Source: Mycobacterium gordonae
Lineage (GTDB): Bacteria > Actinomycetota > Actinomycetes > Mycobacteriales > Mycobacteriaceae
Reading direction: 5' to 3'
Assembly: GCF_017086405.1 (NCBI RefSeq)
Contig: NZ_CP070973.1
Location: forward strand, 1,674,001 to 1,738,000
DNA: 64,000 nucleotides
In this document: positions 17,669 through 27,170 of the stretch, one piece after another
How the letters are laid out: every line of letters begins with the position of its first letter
How positions within the stretch are numbered: position 1 is the stretch's first letter
Translations under genes and position numbers: made by a program
Notes under the pieces: model-generated
What the model saw: only the letters and a program-made list of their open reading frames with translations
The model's database searches: none
Told to the model about the DNA's origin: nothing

Positions 17669-19261
17669 ATGGGCGACCACGCGGCGGTGGACTGGTCAGA
17701 GGAACACGATGTCCTGGTCGCCGGGTCCGGCGGCGGGGGTGTCACCGGCGCCTACACCGCCGCCCGCGAAGGCCTCGACGTGCTGCTGATCGAGGCGACC
17801 GAGCGGTTCGGGGGCACCACCGCCTACTCCGGCGGCGGCGGCGTGTGGTGTCCGTGCAACCCGGTGCTGCAGCGCGCCGGCACAGACGACACCATCGAGG
17901 ACGCGCTCACCTACTACCACGCGGTGGTCGGCGAGAGGACGCCGCGCGAGCTGCAGGAAACCTTCGTCCGCGGCGGCGCGCCGCTGATCGAATATCTGGA
18001 GCAGGATCCTGACCTGAAGTTCGTGCCGCTGCCCTGGCCCGACTATTACGGCAAGGCGCCGAAGGCGCGCCTGGACGGCCAGCGGCACATCGCGGCCAAG
18101 CCGCTGAGGGTGGCCGCCGCGCCGGAACTGCGCGACGCGATCCGGGGGCCGCTGGACACCGACCGCCTCGGGTCGCCCACCCCGCCCGACTACTACATCG
18201 GTGGCCGGGCGCTGATCGCCCGGTTCCTCAAAGCCATCGGCCAATACCCCAATGCGGCGCTGCGCCGCGACACGACACTGGTCGAGCTGGTTGTCGCCGA
18301 CGGCGCGGTCCAGGGTGCCATCGTCGAGAGCGCGGGCACCCGCACGGCCATCCGCGCCCGCCGCGGGGTGTTGCTGGCCGCCGGCGGTTTCGAGAACAAC
18401 GACGATCTGCGCCAGCGGTACGGCGTTCCCGGCGTCGCACGCGACACCATGGGCGGACCGGGCAGCCTTGGCGCAGCGCTGCAGGCGGGCATCGCGGCCG
18501 GGGCGGACACCGATCTGCTCGACCAGGCGTGGTGGTCGCCGGGCATGACTCACCCGGACGGCCGCTCCGCCTTCGCGCTCTGGTTTACCGGCGGCATCTT
18601 CGTCAACCAGGACGGCGACCGGTTCGTCAACGAGTCCCGGGCTTATGACCGGGCCGGCCGCGAAATCATCGCCCAGCTGCAGGACGGCTCCCTCACCCTG
18701 CCCTACTGGATGATCTACGACGACAAAGAGGGCGAGCGCCCGCCGGTCAAGGCGGCCAACGTCTCGATCGTCGCGACCGAGAAGTACGTCGACGCCGGGT
18801 TGTGGCACACCGCGGACACGCTGGAGGAGCTGGCCGCCAAGATCGGCGTGCCCGGGGACCGGCTGGCGGCGACGGTGGCGCGCTTCAACGACTTCGCCGC
18901 CACCGGCGTCGACGAGGATTTCGGTCGCGGCGATGAGGCGTTCGACCGGGCGTTCTCCGGTGGCGCCTCACCGTTGGTGCCACTCGACACGCCGCCGTTT
19001 CACGCCGCGGCGTTCGGCATCTCGGATCTGGGCACCAAGGGCGGATTGCTTACGGATACCGCAGCACGGGTGCTCGACACGGCCGGCCATCCCATCCCGG
19101 GCCTGTATGCGGCCGGCAACACCATGGCCGCACCCAGCGGTCTCGTGTACCCGGGCGGCGGCAACCCGATCGGCACCAGCATGGTGTTCAGTTACCTGGC
19201 TGTGCGGGACATGCTGGCGCGCGGGGCCTCAGCACCTATCGCGGGGCGCTCGCCGAGCTGA
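17669..19261 (+). CDS. FAD-dependent KstD-like dehydrogenase
   Basis: The 530-aa flavoprotein is of the succinate dehydrogenase/3-ketosteroid-dehydrogenase type. The Rossmann FAD motif is [18 protein letters not shown], with [18 protein letters not shown] after it. The C-terminal FAD-binding segment is [20 protein letters not shown] followed by [19 protein letters not shown]. This C-terminal pattern is that of ketosteroid delta-1-dehydrogenase relatives, but substrate cannot be assigned. It is divergent from accD5 with a 63-bp gap and is absent from this position in M. tuberculosis. Confidence 0.88.
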   Translation: MGDHAAVDWSEEHDVLVAGSGGGGVTGAYTAAREGLDVLLIEATERFGGTTAYSGGGGVWCPCNPVLQRAGTDDTIEDALTYYHAVVGERTPRELQETFVRGGAPLIEYLEQDPDLKFVPLPWPDYYGKAPKARLDGQRHIAAKPLRVAAAPELRDAIRGPLDTDRLGSPTPPDYYIGGRALIARFLKAIGQYPNAALRRDTTLVELVVADGAVQGAIVESAGTRTAIRARRGVLLAAGGFENNDDLRQRYGVPGVARDTMGGPGSLGAALQAGIAAGADTDLLDQAWWSPGMTHPDGRSAFALWFTGGIFVNQDGDRFVNESRAYDRAGREIIAQLQDGSLTLPYWMIYDDKEGERPPVKAANVSIVATEKYVDAGLWHTADTLEELAAKIGVPGDRLAATVARFNDFAATGVDEDFGRGDEAFDRAFSGGASPLVPLDTPPFHAAAFGISDLGTKGGLLTDTAARVLDTAGHPIPGLYAAGNTMAAPSGLVYPGGGNPIGTSMVFSYLAVRDMLARGASAPIAGRSPS

Positions 19262-19278
19262 TCGATGGCTTGCGTCGC

Positions 19279-19775
19279 ATGCGAGCATTCTCCGGTGGCG
19301 CTCAAATGGTGTCGTGTGTATTGGTCGACGGAATCGGGGGTTTCATCCGATGTCGGGGGGATGGGCAGCAGTTGGTGGGAAGCATAAGTCTTGCCGACCT
19401 CGCTGCGTTGTGCGATCTGCAAGGCCACGGGCAGTTGCCCTATCCGTTCGCCCGCTGCGTCCAGCTTCCGGCGAACGACCTTCTGGTGCTGGCACTCAGC
19501 CTCTAGCGGAGCGATTCAGTCATGGCGACCTGCGCATCTTTGCGGCGTGGATAGAGGCGCTGAGGTCTGCTGATATCTGGGTGGAGTGCCGGGTGCACCA
19601 CAGGTCCGGAGACCTTCCGGATACGCGTTTGCTGGCGCTTCGCGCCGGAGAATCGGGTTTCCTGGCTTCGCAACGGACTGGCCAGGACGTCGTCGACATC
19701 TACTCGCTGTCGGCGCACGACCTGGGACCCGCCATAGCCCGTTCGGTCGGCTTGACCGGGCCGGGTCGGCGCTAG
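19279..19775 (+). pseudogene. EspG-like ESX secretion-associated protein, frameshifted and truncated
   Basis: Two frames carry one protein. The first, from ATG 19279, reads VLVDGIGGFIRC then LPYPFARCVQLPANDLLVLA and stops at TAG about 19504. The second continues as AERFSHGDLRIFAAWIEALR, VECRVHH and RTGQDVVDIYSLSAHDLGP. The join LSL/AERF indicates a one-base loss near 19500. The beta-strand and arginine pattern around RLLALRAGESGFLASQR resembles EspG chaperones, which bind PE/PPE proteins for ESX export. The 3' end converges directly on the next pseudogene. The family assignment is from pattern only. Confidence 0.55.
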
Positions 19776-20228
19776 TCATCGGAATCGACATCGGCCTCGC
19801 GGAAATAGTTGACACACCGAGGGATCGCTGGAAACCACCCGTGTGACTGACAGGTCGTCGTTGACCTGAAACCCAGCGGACGTTGCCTGAGCAATCAAGT
19901 CACGTACCGCGCCGAGATTGCTGATAACCGCGCCCATCCCGGTCGCCGCGGCGTCAGCCATCGCATTGATGGCATCGTGCACCTGGTCGATAGCGCTTTA
20001 GTCTCTGCCCGCCATCGTCACCGTGGCATCTCGCGTGCGGCCTGACCAGGGCTGCCCGCCCGGCAGGGTCACTAGGTCGCGGTAAGTGCCGGCGTGGTCG
20101 CGCATCTCCTTGGCGGATGTCTTCCACGAATTGATCATGGTCAGCACCGCCTGTGGATTGGCGGCATTGATCTGACCAAGAGTCACCATCGCCGCAGCGA
20201 ACTTCCCGTCGCGATGTGGGGCCGGCAA
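19776..20228 (-). pseudogene. EspA/DUF4226-like type VII secretion-associated protein, broken by an in-frame stop
   Basis: The frame reads VTLGQINAANPQAVLTMINS, KTSAKEMRDHAG, LPGGQPWSGRTRDATVTM and then TAA at 19998-20000. It continues in the same frame as DQVHDAINAMADAAATGMG and SAGFQVNDDLSVTRVV before a stop at 19776. Two helical blocks joined by a Gly-Gln-Pro-Trp-Ser-Gly segment recall the WXG-like N-terminal domain of mycobacterial secreted proteins. A single nonsense change plus loss of the C-terminal part explains the two short frames. It follows the EspC-like gene on the same strand after about 25 bases. Confidence 0.55.
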
Positions 20229-20252
20229 TCGTTGCTACAAGCGGTCCGCGGG

Positions 20253-20570
20253 TTAGCGGCCGGCCAGCAGATCTCCCGCGCTGGTGATGACCGTGCTGAG
20301 ATCGCCGTCTGACCGGGCGAACTGACGTCGTGCCGCCTCGATCAGGTCACCGACCCCGATGAATCGGTCGGCAACCGTCATCTGCAAGGAGGGGATCGTC
20401 TCACCGCTGACCGACCTGGCCGCGACCAGTGATGGCGAGTCTGTGGCAGCGTCGGGGTTTGTGCCGGCGTGCGGTGCTTGAGCCGCCATCCTAAGCAACC
20501 CGCCCAGTGTCCCCAGCGCTGGACGCAACCGGCCCAACGCCTCCAGCTCCAACTCCAGTTCGGTCGCCAT
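20253..20570 (-). CDS. Small EspC/DUF2580-like ESX-associated protein
   Basis: The 105-aa soluble helical protein starts MATELELELEALGRLRPAL and continues with DRFIGVGDLIEAARRQFARSDGDL. It lacks Cys and membrane segments. Size and heptad-rich helices resemble the WXG100-like EspC/DUF2580 proteins co-encoded with EspA-type substrates. The reading frame is intact, but its downstream partner is broken, so function is doubtful. The family is assigned with caution. Confidence 0.6.
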   Translation of the reverse strand: MATELELELEALGRLRPALGTLGGLLRMAAQAPHAGTNPDAATDSPSLVAARSVSGETIPSLQMTVADRFIGVGDLIEAARRQFARSDGDLSTVITSAGDLLAGR

Positions 20571-20693
20571 CAGGCAAATCCCTGAATTCTCTTGTGCATC
20601 GCGTGCATGCTACCGACCGCCCGCCGCCCAAGATGGCATCGTTCGAAGGCCTGGTTGCGTACCTGCGAGCTAGCCGGTCTCTAAGCTGGGCAA

Positions 20694-21500
20694 ATGAGTG
20701 ATCAGCTCACCCCGCTCGACGAGGCGGCACTGCGCACCCACGTGATCGGCGACGCTTCCTATTGGCAGCGACTGGACGTCGTCGCGCAGACCGGCTCCAC
20801 CAACGCCGACCTGCTCGCGCGCGCCGCGTCCGGTACCGACATCGACGGCCAGGTATTGATCGCCGAGCACCAGACCGCCGGGCGCGGGCGCCACGACCGC
20901 CAATGGGTGTCCCCCGGGGAACAGATCACCCTGTCGGTTGGCGTGCGGGTGGACGACGTTCCCACCGCCGGCTGGGGTTGGTTGTCACTGGCCACCGGCC
21001 TGGCGGTGGCCGACGCGGTGGCCACCGCCACCACCGTCGAAGCCGGTCTGAAGTGGCCCAACGACCTGCTGGCCGGGCACGGCAAACTGGCCGGCGTGCT
21101 CGCCGAGGTCGCCCGACCGTTCGCGGTGATCGGGTTGGGTCTCAACGTCACCGCCGCGCCGCCGGGCGTGCCCGGGGCGACTTCCCTGCGTGACGAGGGC
21201 GTCGCGCAGCCCGGCCGCGACGTTCTCATCTGCCGGATTCTGCGCGAACTAGGGGAGCGGATCACCGGCTGGCGCGCCGCCGACGGCGCCGACCCCCAGC
21301 TGGCCAGCGACTACCGCGCCCGCAGCCTGACCCTGGGCTCGCGGGTGCGCGCCGAACTCCCCGGCGGCCGGCAGGTCACCGGTATCGCGCGCGACATCGA
21401 CGACCAGGGCCGGCTGATCTTGGAAACCTGGGACAGCGACGCCGCCAAGTCCGGCGAGACCGTCGTGATATCCGCCGGTGACGTGGTGCATCTGCGGTAA
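20694..21500 (+). CDS. birA: Biotin-[acetyl-CoA-carboxylase] ligase BirA
   Basis: The 268-aa monofunctional biotin protein ligase lacks the N-terminal HTH of E. coli BirA. It has TGSTNADLLARA, the biotinyl-AMP binding motif GRGRHDR (residues 63-69), and LKWPNDLL. A C-terminal SH3-like domain includes RVRAELPGGRQVTG. It adenylates biotin and attaches it to Lys563 of AccA3. Length matches M. tuberculosis BirA (266 aa). It is followed 11 bases later by the PH-domain gene, as in M. tuberculosis. Confidence 0.96.
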   Translation: MSDQLTPLDEAALRTHVIGDASYWQRLDVVAQTGSTNADLLARAASGTDIDGQVLIAEHQTAGRGRHDRQWVSPGEQITLSVGVRVDDVPTAGWGWLSLATGLAVADAVATATTVEAGLKWPNDLLAGHGKLAGVLAEVARPFAVIGLGLNVTAAPPGVPGATSLRDEGVAQPGRDVLICRILRELGERITGWRAADGADPQLASDYRARSLTLGSRVRAELPGGRQVTGIARDIDDQGRLILETWDSDAAKSGETVVISAGDVVHLR

Positions 21501-21511
21501 TCTCGCGCGAC

Positions 21512-22030
21512 ATGAGCTATCCGGACAACGCGCTGGCCGCCGGCGAACAGGTCGTCATTCATCGCCACCCACACTGGAAGCGGCTGATCCTGCCGGTCCT
21601 GGCGTTGCTGTTGGCGACGGGCTTCGCGGCGCTCGGGTCGGGCTTCGTGAACTCGACGCAGTGGGCGCAGCTCACCAAGAACATCTTGCAGGGCGTCGTT
21701 TGGGGGATCTGGCTGATCATCGTCGGCTGGCTGACGGTGTGGCCGTTCCTGACCTGGCTGACCACACATTTCGTGGTCACCAACCGGCGGGTGATGTACC
21801 GGCACGGCGTGCTGACCCGCAGCGGCATCGACATCCCGTTGGCGCGGATCAACAGCGTGGAGTTCCGGGACAAGATCTTCGAGCGGATGTTCCGCACCGG
21901 GACGCTGATCATCGAATCGGCGTCCCAGGACCCGTTGGAGTTCTACAACATTCCGCGGCTACGCGAGGTGCACGCGCTGCTGTATCACGAAGTTTTCGAC
22001 ACCCTGGGCTCGGAGGAGTCGCCCAGCTGA
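21512..22030 (+). CDS. PH-domain (YdbS/bPH2-type) membrane protein, Rv3278c orthologue
   Basis: The 172-aa protein has two hydrophobic helices, at about residues 24-44 and 61-82. A bacterial PH-like domain follows, with HFVVTNRRVMYRHGVLTRSG and DIPLARINSVEFRDKIFERM. The topology suggests a membrane-anchored cytosolic PH domain, function unknown. It is in an operon with birA and its end overlaps the convergent GtrA gene by 46 bases. Confidence 0.88.
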   Translation: MSYPDNALAAGEQVVIHRHPHWKRLILPVLALLLATGFAALGSGFVNSTQWAQLTKNILQGVVWGIWLIIVGWLTVWPFLTWLTTHFVVTNRRVMYRHGVLTRSGIDIPLARINSVEFRDKIFERMFRTGTLIIESASQDPLEFYNIPRLREVHALLYHEVFDTLGSEESPS

Positions 22031-22719
22031 GCTGACCCGGGCCCCGCCAGGCGGCCGGTGCCCTTGCCGCGCCGGTTGCGCCACGACTTGAGCAGCGTGA
22101 CGTTCCCGCCTTCCAACTCGTCCTCGAAGACCTCGGCGATCCCACCGGCCGTCAGCGCCGATTCCAGCGCCTTGTCCGGGTTGCGCGCGAACTGGTCGGG
22201 GAACACCCAGCGCCGGAACGCCCAGAACCGGAAGGCCATCTGCAGCAGGTTCCCGATGATGTAGGCCGACAGGAAGTCGGCCAGGTTCTCCATCGTCAGG
22301 GACACGTTGGGCACCCGCAGTTGCAGCACGTAGCTGGAGAACCACAGCGGCGCCATGCTCAACAGCACGCCCACGCCGCTGAACGCGAAGAACAGCAAGG
22401 CTTCGTGATGGCGCTCACGGCCACCACGGTCCCGGAAGCTCCATTCCCGGTTCAGCACGTAGGAGGCGATGACCGCCACGATCCCGGCGATCACCTTCGC
22501 GGTGACCGGCTTGGGTTCGAGAATTGTGAGCTTTAGCGTATAGAAAATCGCCGAGTCAATGATGAATGTGGTGCCGCCGACGATGGCAAATTTGATCAGC
22601 TCGTGGTGGCGCATCGCAAAGGGTTGAACCACCCCGGGGAGGCGCGCAATTGTGGCATCGGCAAAGGACACAGCACGCCAGTCTACGGATGATCTCGAAT
22701 TCGGCGCAAAATGGTACAT
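21985..22719 (-). CDS. GtrA-family membrane protein (Rv3277 orthologue)
   Basis: The 244-aa protein has the four-helix GtrA domain (IKFAIVGGTTFIIDSAIFY, VIAGIVAVIASYVLNREWSF, ALLFFAFSGVGVLLSMAPLW, AYIIGNLLQMAFRFWAFRRW). A cytoplasmic tail ends in SSEPRVSKTS. GtrA proteins are implicated in flipping polyprenyl-linked sugars for cell-envelope glycosylation; in mycobacteria the substrate is not firmly known. The start at 22719 (MYHFAPNSR) is preferred to the open frame reaching 22764. It is divergent from purK. Confidence 0.9.
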   Translation of the reverse strand: MYHFAPNSRSSVDWRAVSFADATIARLPGVVQPFAMRHHELIKFAIVGGTTFIIDSAIFYTLKLTILEPKPVTAKVIAGIVAVIASYVLNREWSFRDRGGRERHHEALLFFAFSGVGVLLSMAPLWFSSYVLQLRVPNVSLTMENLADFLSAYIIGNLLQMAFRFWAFRRWVFPDQFARNPDKALESALTAGGIAEVFEDELEGGNVTLLKSWRNRRGKGTGRLAGPGSAQLGDSSEPRVSKTS

Positions 22720-22770
22720 AACGATTTGGCACGAGAGCCGGAAAACACGCCGGTCAGGCGCCATGACAAC

Positions 22771-24000
22771 ATGATTGCCGTGCCGAGACCACGTACCCCG
22801 CTGGTAGCCATGGTCGGCGGTGGGCAGCTAGCCCGGATGACCCATCAGGCCGCCATCGCACTGGGGCAGAGCTTACGCGTGCTGGCTAACACCACCGACG
22901 AGCCGGCCGCGCAGGTCAGCCCGGACGTGGTGGTCGGCTCGCACACCGATCTGGAAGACCTGCGCCGCGTCGCCGCGGGTGCCACGGCGCTCACGTTCGA
23001 TCACGAGCACGTGCCCACCGAGCTGCTGGAGAAACTGGTCGCCGAGGGCGTCAACGTGCTGCCGCCGCCGGAAGCGCTGGTGCACGCACAGGACAAGCTG
23101 GTCATGCGGCGGCGCCTGGCGGCGCTCGGCGCTCCGGTGCCGCGCTACCTCGGCATCGAAGACCCGGACGCTCTCGGGGACCTGGACGGGTTCGCGGCGG
23201 AGGTCGGCGGACCGCTGGTGGTCAAAGCGGCCCGCGGCGGTTACGACGGCCGGGGCGTGCAAATGGCGCGTGATCTTGCCCACGCCCGCGACATCGCCGC
23301 CGACTACCTGGCCGGCGGGGTGTCGGTGCTGGTCGAGGAGCGGGTGTCGCTGCGTCGCGAACTCTCGGCGCTGGTCGCCCGCTCGCCGTTCGGCCAGGGC
23401 GCGGTGTGGCCAGTGGTGGAAACGGTCCAGGAGAACGGCATCTGCGTGCAGGTGATCGCGCCGGCGCCGGATCTGACGGCGGACGTGGCGGCCGAGGCCC
23501 AGCAGCTCGGGCTGCGGCTGGCCGCGGAGCTGGGCGTGGTCGGGGTGCTGGCGGTCGAGTTGTTCGAGACAACCTCGGGAGCGCTGGTCGTCAACGAACT
23601 CGCGATGCGTCCGCACAATTCCGGGCACTGGACCATGGACGGCTCCCGCACCAGCCAGTTCGAGCAGCACCTGCGCGCGGTGCTGGACTACCCGCTGGGC
23701 GACACCGACGCCACCGTGCCGGTGACGGTGATGGCCAACGTGCTGGGCGCGGCGCAGACCCCGGAGATGGGCATCGACGAACGCCTGCACCACCTGTTCG
23801 CCCGGATGCCCGACGCGCGCGTGCACCTCTACGGCAAGACCGAACGCCCCGGCCGCAAGGTCGGGCACATCAACTTCCTCGGCACGCACGCGGACGGGCC
23901 GCAGGACCTCGCCGAGCTGCGCCAGCGGGCTGGGCTGGCCGCACACTGGCTGTCCCACGGGCAATGGACGGATGGATGGGATCCACATGACCATGACTAA
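22771..24000 (+). CDS. purK: N5-carboxyaminoimidazole ribonucleotide synthase PurK
   Basis: The 409-aa ATP-grasp enzyme begins [32 protein letters not shown] marks the nucleotide-binding start, [14 protein letters not shown] is the ATP-grasp loop, and [18 protein letters not shown] is the C-terminal metal and substrate region. It converts AIR, ATP and bicarbonate to N5-CAIR in purine synthesis. The ATG at 22771 is chosen because the family starts there; a frame from 22711 runs into the divergent gtrA-like gene. The stop overlaps the purE start region inside a tandem repeat. Confidence 0.95.
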   Translation: MIAVPRPRTPLVAMVGGGQLARMTHQAAIALGQSLRVLANTTDEPAAQVSPDVVVGSHTDLEDLRRVAAGATALTFDHEHVPTELLEKLVAEGVNVLPPPEALVHAQDKLVMRRRLAALGAPVPRYLGIEDPDALGDLDGFAAEVGGPLVVKAARGGYDGRGVQMARDLAHARDIAADYLAGGVSVLVEERVSLRRELSALVARSPFGQGAVWPVVETVQENGICVQVIAPAPDLTADVAAEAQQLGLRLAAELGVVGVLAVELFETTSGALVVNELAMRPHNSGHWTMDGSRTSQFEQHLRAVLDYPLGDTDATVPVTVMANVLGAAQTPEMGIDERLHHLFARMPDARVHLYGKTERPGRKVGHINFLGTHADGPQDLAELRQRAGLAAHWLSHGQWTDGWDPHDHD

Positions 24001-24535
24001 TCCCCGGGTGACTAATCCCCGGGTGACTAATCCCCGGGTCGGCGTGATCATGGGCAGCGACAGCGACTGGACGGTGATGCAGGACGCCGCGGTGGCGCTG
24101 GCCGAGTTCGACGTCACCTTCGAGGTCCGGGTGGTCTCTGCGCACCGCACTCCCGATGTGATGTTCGACTACGCACGTGAAGCCGCCGGGCGGGGCATCG
24201 AGGTGATCATCGCCGGGGCGGGCGGCGCGGCGCACTTGCCGGGGATGGTGGCCTCGGCGACGCCGCTGCCGGTGATCGGCGTGCCGGTACCGTTGGCCCG
24301 GCTCGACGGCCTGGATTCCCTGCTGTCGATCGTGCAGATGCCGGCCGGTGTTCCGGTCGCCACGGTGTCGATCGGCGGGGCCCGCAACGCCGGCCTGCTG
24401 GCGGTGCGGATGCTGGGATCGTCGGACCCGGAACTACGGGCGCGCCTCGTCGCGTTCCAGAATCAGCTGGCCGAGACCGTGCGGGCCAAGGATGCGGAAC
24501 TGCAGCGACTTGCGGGTAAGTTAACCCGCGAATAG
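23987..24535 (+). CDS. purE: N5-carboxyaminoimidazole ribonucleotide mutase PurE
   Basis: The 182-aa class I PurE has the core [19 protein letters not shown] and [12 protein letters not shown]. It rearranges N5-CAIR to CAIR, the step after PurK. The start at 23987 overlaps the purK stop by 14 bases; ATG 23993 is equally possible. Three TNPRV repeats encoded by a 15-bp tandem repeat extend the N-terminus before the conserved strand. Confidence 0.95.
   Translation: MTMTNPRVTNPRVTNPRVGVIMGSDSDWTVMQDAAVALAEFDVTFEVRVVSAHRTPDVMFDYAREAAGRGIEVIIAGAGGAAHLPGMVASATPLPVIGVPVPLARLDGLDSLLSIVQMPAGVPVATVSIGGARNAGLLAVRMLGSSDPELRARLVAFQNQLAETVRAKDAELQRLAGKLTRE
23994..24038 (+). repeat. 15-bp tandem repeat (3 copies) across the purK/purE junction
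   Basis: TGACTAATCCCCGGG occurs three times without a mismatch. The first copy contains the purK stop TAA (23998-24000). All copies are read in the purE frame as Thr-Asn-Pro-Arg-Val. The unit length preserves the purE frame. Confidence 0.95.
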
Positions 24536-24555
24536 GAAAGAGGAGGCTGGCGAAG

Positions 24556-25725
24556 ATGGCTGGTTGGGCCGGAGACGCGTCGTTCGATTTGTTCCAGTTG
24601 CCCGAGGAGCACCAGGAGTTGCGGGCCGCGATCCGCGCGCTGGCGGAAAAGGAGATCGCGCCGCACGCCGCCGACGTGGACGAGAATTCCCGCTTCCCCG
24701 AGGAAGCCCTGCAGGCGCTGAACACGTCCGGCTTCAACGCTGTGCACGTCCCCGAGGAATACGGGGGCCAGGGCGCGGATTCGGTGGCGGCCTGCATCGT
24801 CATCGAGGAGGTCGCCCGTGTCGACGCCTCGGCCTCGCTGATCCCCGCGGTCAACAAGCTGGGCACCATGGGTCTGATCCTGCGCGGGTCCGACGAGCTG
24901 AAGAAGCAGGTGCTGCCCTCGATCGCGGACGGTTCCGCGATGGCCTCCTACGCACTGAGCGAGCGCGAGGCGGGATCGGACGCCGCCTCTATGCGCACCC
25001 GGGCCAAGGCCGACGGCGACGCCTGGATCCTCAACGGCGCCAAGGCGTGGATCACCAACGGCGGCAAGTCCTCCTGGTACACCGTGATGGCGGTGACCGA
25101 CCCGGACAAAGGCGCCAACGGCATCTCGGCGTTCATGGTGCACATCGACGACGAGGGCTTCACCGTCGGTCCCAAGGAGCGCAAGCTGGGCATCAAGGGT
25201 TCGCCCACCACGGAGCTGTATTTCGAGGACTGCCGGATCCCGGGCGACCGGATGATCGGCGACCCCGGCACCGGCTTCAAGACGGCGTTGGCCACCTTGG
25301 ACCACACCCGCCCGACCATCGGCGCCCAGGCCGTCGGCATCGCCCAGGGCGCACTGGACGCGGCGATCGCCTACACCAAGGACCGCAAACAGTTCGGCCA
25401 GTCGATCAGCGACTTCCAGGCGGTGCAGTTCATGATCGCCGACATGGCGATGAAGGTTGAGGCGGCGCGGTTGATGGTCTACTCCGCGGCCGCACGCGCC
25501 GAGCGGGGTGAGGGGAACCTGGGGTTCATCTCCGCGGCGTCGAAGTGCCTGGCCTCGGACGTGGCCATGGAAGTCACCACCGACGCGGTGCAGCTGTTCG
25601 GCGGCGCCGGCTACACCGTCGACTTCCCGGTGGAGCGGATGATGCGCGACGCCAAGATCACCCAGATCTACGAGGGCACCAACCAGATCCAGCGCGTGGT
25701 GATGTCGAGGGCGTTGCTGCGCTGA
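24556..25725 (+). CDS. fadE25: Acyl-CoA dehydrogenase FadE25
   Basis: The 389-aa protein has all three ACAD domains. ASYALSEREAGSDAASM and WITNGGKSSWYTVMA form the flavin/substrate region. TRPTIGAQAVGIAQGALDAA and QLFGGAGYT lie in the C-terminal helices. The catalytic Glu is in IYEGTNQIQR near the end. It oxidises acyl-CoA to enoyl-CoA with FAD. Length equals M. tuberculosis FadE25 (389 aa). It follows purE by 20 bases, with AGGAGG upstream of ATG 24556. Confidence 0.96.
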   Translation: MAGWAGDASFDLFQLPEEHQELRAAIRALAEKEIAPHAADVDENSRFPEEALQALNTSGFNAVHVPEEYGGQGADSVAACIVIEEVARVDASASLIPAVNKLGTMGLILRGSDELKKQVLPSIADGSAMASYALSEREAGSDAASMRTRAKADGDAWILNGAKAWITNGGKSSWYTVMAVTDPDKGANGISAFMVHIDDEGFTVGPKERKLGIKGSPTTELYFEDCRIPGDRMIGDPGTGFKTALATLDHTRPTIGAQAVGIAQGALDAAIAYTKDRKQFGQSISDFQAVQFMIADMAMKVEAARLMVYSAAARAERGEGNLGFISAASKCLASDVAMEVTTDAVQLFGGAGYTVDFPVERMMRDAKITQIYEGTNQIQRVVMSRALLR

Positions 25726-25759
25726 CAGCGACACGGCACAAAAGATGCAGTTTCTTCAA

Positions 25760-25779
25760 CTGGGCAGAAAACCCCAGTC
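25760..25779 (+). terminator. Possible hairpin after fadE25
   Basis: ACTGGG (25760-25765) and CCCAGT (25774-25779) form a 6-bp stem with an 8-base A-rich loop, 34 bases past the fadE25 stop. There is no T tract, as is common for mycobacterial terminators, so termination is only a possibility. Confidence 0.35.
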
Positions 25780-25979
25780 CAAGCGCCTAGTATCCAGCTG
25801 ACGACCAAGTCCCCGCGATTGAGCAGCCAGTCCGGGTGGCAATGAACGCGCAGGGCCGGTGTCGGTGTATTCACCGTCGCCGTCTCGCTGTCGTGCCGCT
25901 CAGACGTTTCCACTGCCCAAGGGGGGTGTGAGGTGATCGACGCGATCGCGCCCGCGCACCCGAGAATGACAGGTCTTTC

Positions 25980-27170
25980 ATGACGGTGGCTGGTCCGGTA
26001 GAACCGGCGGCGAGTTGGCAGTCGTTGTCGTTGCTGTTGGTGGAGGACGACCGCGCCGACGCCGTGCTCGTCGAGGAACTGATCGCCGACACCGTCGCCG
26101 ACATCGAGGTGGTGTGGGCGCGATCCCTCGAGCACGCCGAACGCCAGCTCGCCTGCGCCCGTCCCGACTGCGTCCTGCTCGATCTCAATCTGCCCGACGC
26201 TAACGGCATCGACGCATTGGACCGCATCCTCAAGAGCGACGCCACCGTGCCGATCGTCGTGCTGACGGGTCTCAACGACGAATACTTCGGCGCCTCCGCG
26301 GTGGCCGCCGGTGCGCAGGACTATCTGGTCAAGGGCCGCGTCGAACCCGAGATGCTGCGGCGGGCGCTGTTCTATGCGATCGAGCGCAAGCGCGCCGAGT
26401 TGATCGCCGCCGACCTGCAGGCCAGCCAGCTTCGGGCCCGGGAGAACGCGCTGCTCGAACGCGGCCTGTTGCCTTCCCCGCTGTTGCTAGACGACCCCGG
26501 CGTCGACATCGTCGCCCGGTACCGGCCGAGCCGGGAGAACGCCCTGTTGTGCGGTGACTTCTACGACGTGGTGCAAACGACCGACCGGGTCACCCACGTG
26601 CTGATCGGCGACGTCGCCGGACACGGTCCGGACGAGGCTGCGCTCGGCGCGGCATTGCGGATCGCTTGGCGCACACTGACATTCGCCGGTATTCATGGGG
26701 TGGAGCAGATGCGTCAGCTGGACCGGGTGCTGCACGCCGAACGTGCCGAGCACGGCGTCTTCGCGACCGTGCTGAGCCTGGCGATCCCGGCACAGGGCCC
26801 GGTTACCGCCATCCGGGCGGGTCACCCGGGGATGTTGCTGCACGGACCGGGTTCGGTGGAGTGGATCGAGCCTCCCTACGGTCCGGCGCTGGGACTGCGG
26901 GGCAGTGACTGGCCGCAACACCAGCTGGACGTGCCGGCCGGTCACGGGTTGCTCCTGCTGACCGACGGACTCTTCGAGGGGTACGCGGGCCGCGGTAGCA
27001 GACGGCTCGGCGAAGACGGGCTGCTCGCGCTGGCACGTGGGCACGCGGGGTTGGCCGGTGCGGCGTTCGTCGACGCGCTGATCGACGGGGCTCAGGAGCT
27101 GGCCCAGCCACAGGGCGGGCTCACCGACGACATCGCGGTGGTGCGGGTGGAGCGGACCGGCCGCCTGTGA
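25980..27170 (+). CDS. Response regulator-PP2C (RsbU/SpoIIE-type) phosphatase
   Basis: The 396-aa protein has an N-terminal receiver domain (acid pocket VEDDRAD, phospho-acceptor Asp68 in VLLDLNLPDANG, and K in YLVKGR). A short coiled linker (about residues 130-160) follows. The C-terminal PP2C/SpoIIE domain has metal-binding motifs LCGDFYDV, IGDVAGHGPDEA, LLLTDGLFEG and GLTDDIAVV. Such enzymes dephosphorylate STAS anti-anti-sigma factors. It overlaps the next gene by 4 bases (GTGA), forming a three-gene operon absent from this place in M. tuberculosis. The STAS protein near sigF is a candidate substrate. Confidence 0.93.
   Translation: MTVAGPVEPAASWQSLSLLLVEDDRADAVLVEELIADTVADIEVVWARSLEHAERQLACARPDCVLLDLNLPDANGIDALDRILKSDATVPIVVLTGLNDEYFGASAVAAGAQDYLVKGRVEPEMLRRALFYAIERKRAELIAADLQASQLRARENALLERGLLPSPLLLDDPGVDIVARYRPSRENALLCGDFYDVVQTTDRVTHVLIGDVAGHGPDEAALGAALRIAWRTLTFAGIHGVEQMRQLDRVLHAERAEHGVFATVLSLAIPAQGPVTAIRAGHPGMLLHGPGSVEWIEPPYGPALGLRGSDWPQHQLDVPAGHGLLLLTDGLFEGYAGRGSRRLGEDGLLALARGHAGLAGAAFVDALIDGAQELAQPQGGLTDDIAVVRVERTGRL

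Noticed and set aside
24054..24500. Reading the purE TNPRV repeats as a PGRS-like or phase-variable surface tail
   Set aside because: They are only three in-frame copies on a housekeeping enzyme; frame does not change with copy number, so no on/off phase variation is expected.
22873..25734. Minus-strand frames of 425 and 423 aa
   Set aside because: Shadows of purK and fadE25 in the usual GC-skewed antisense frame.
25905..25932. GTTT followed by GGGTGT before the phosphatase gene as a SigF promoter
   Set aside because: Spacing is 14 bases and the -10 is not GGGTAT; too weak to claim although the circuit would be attractive.
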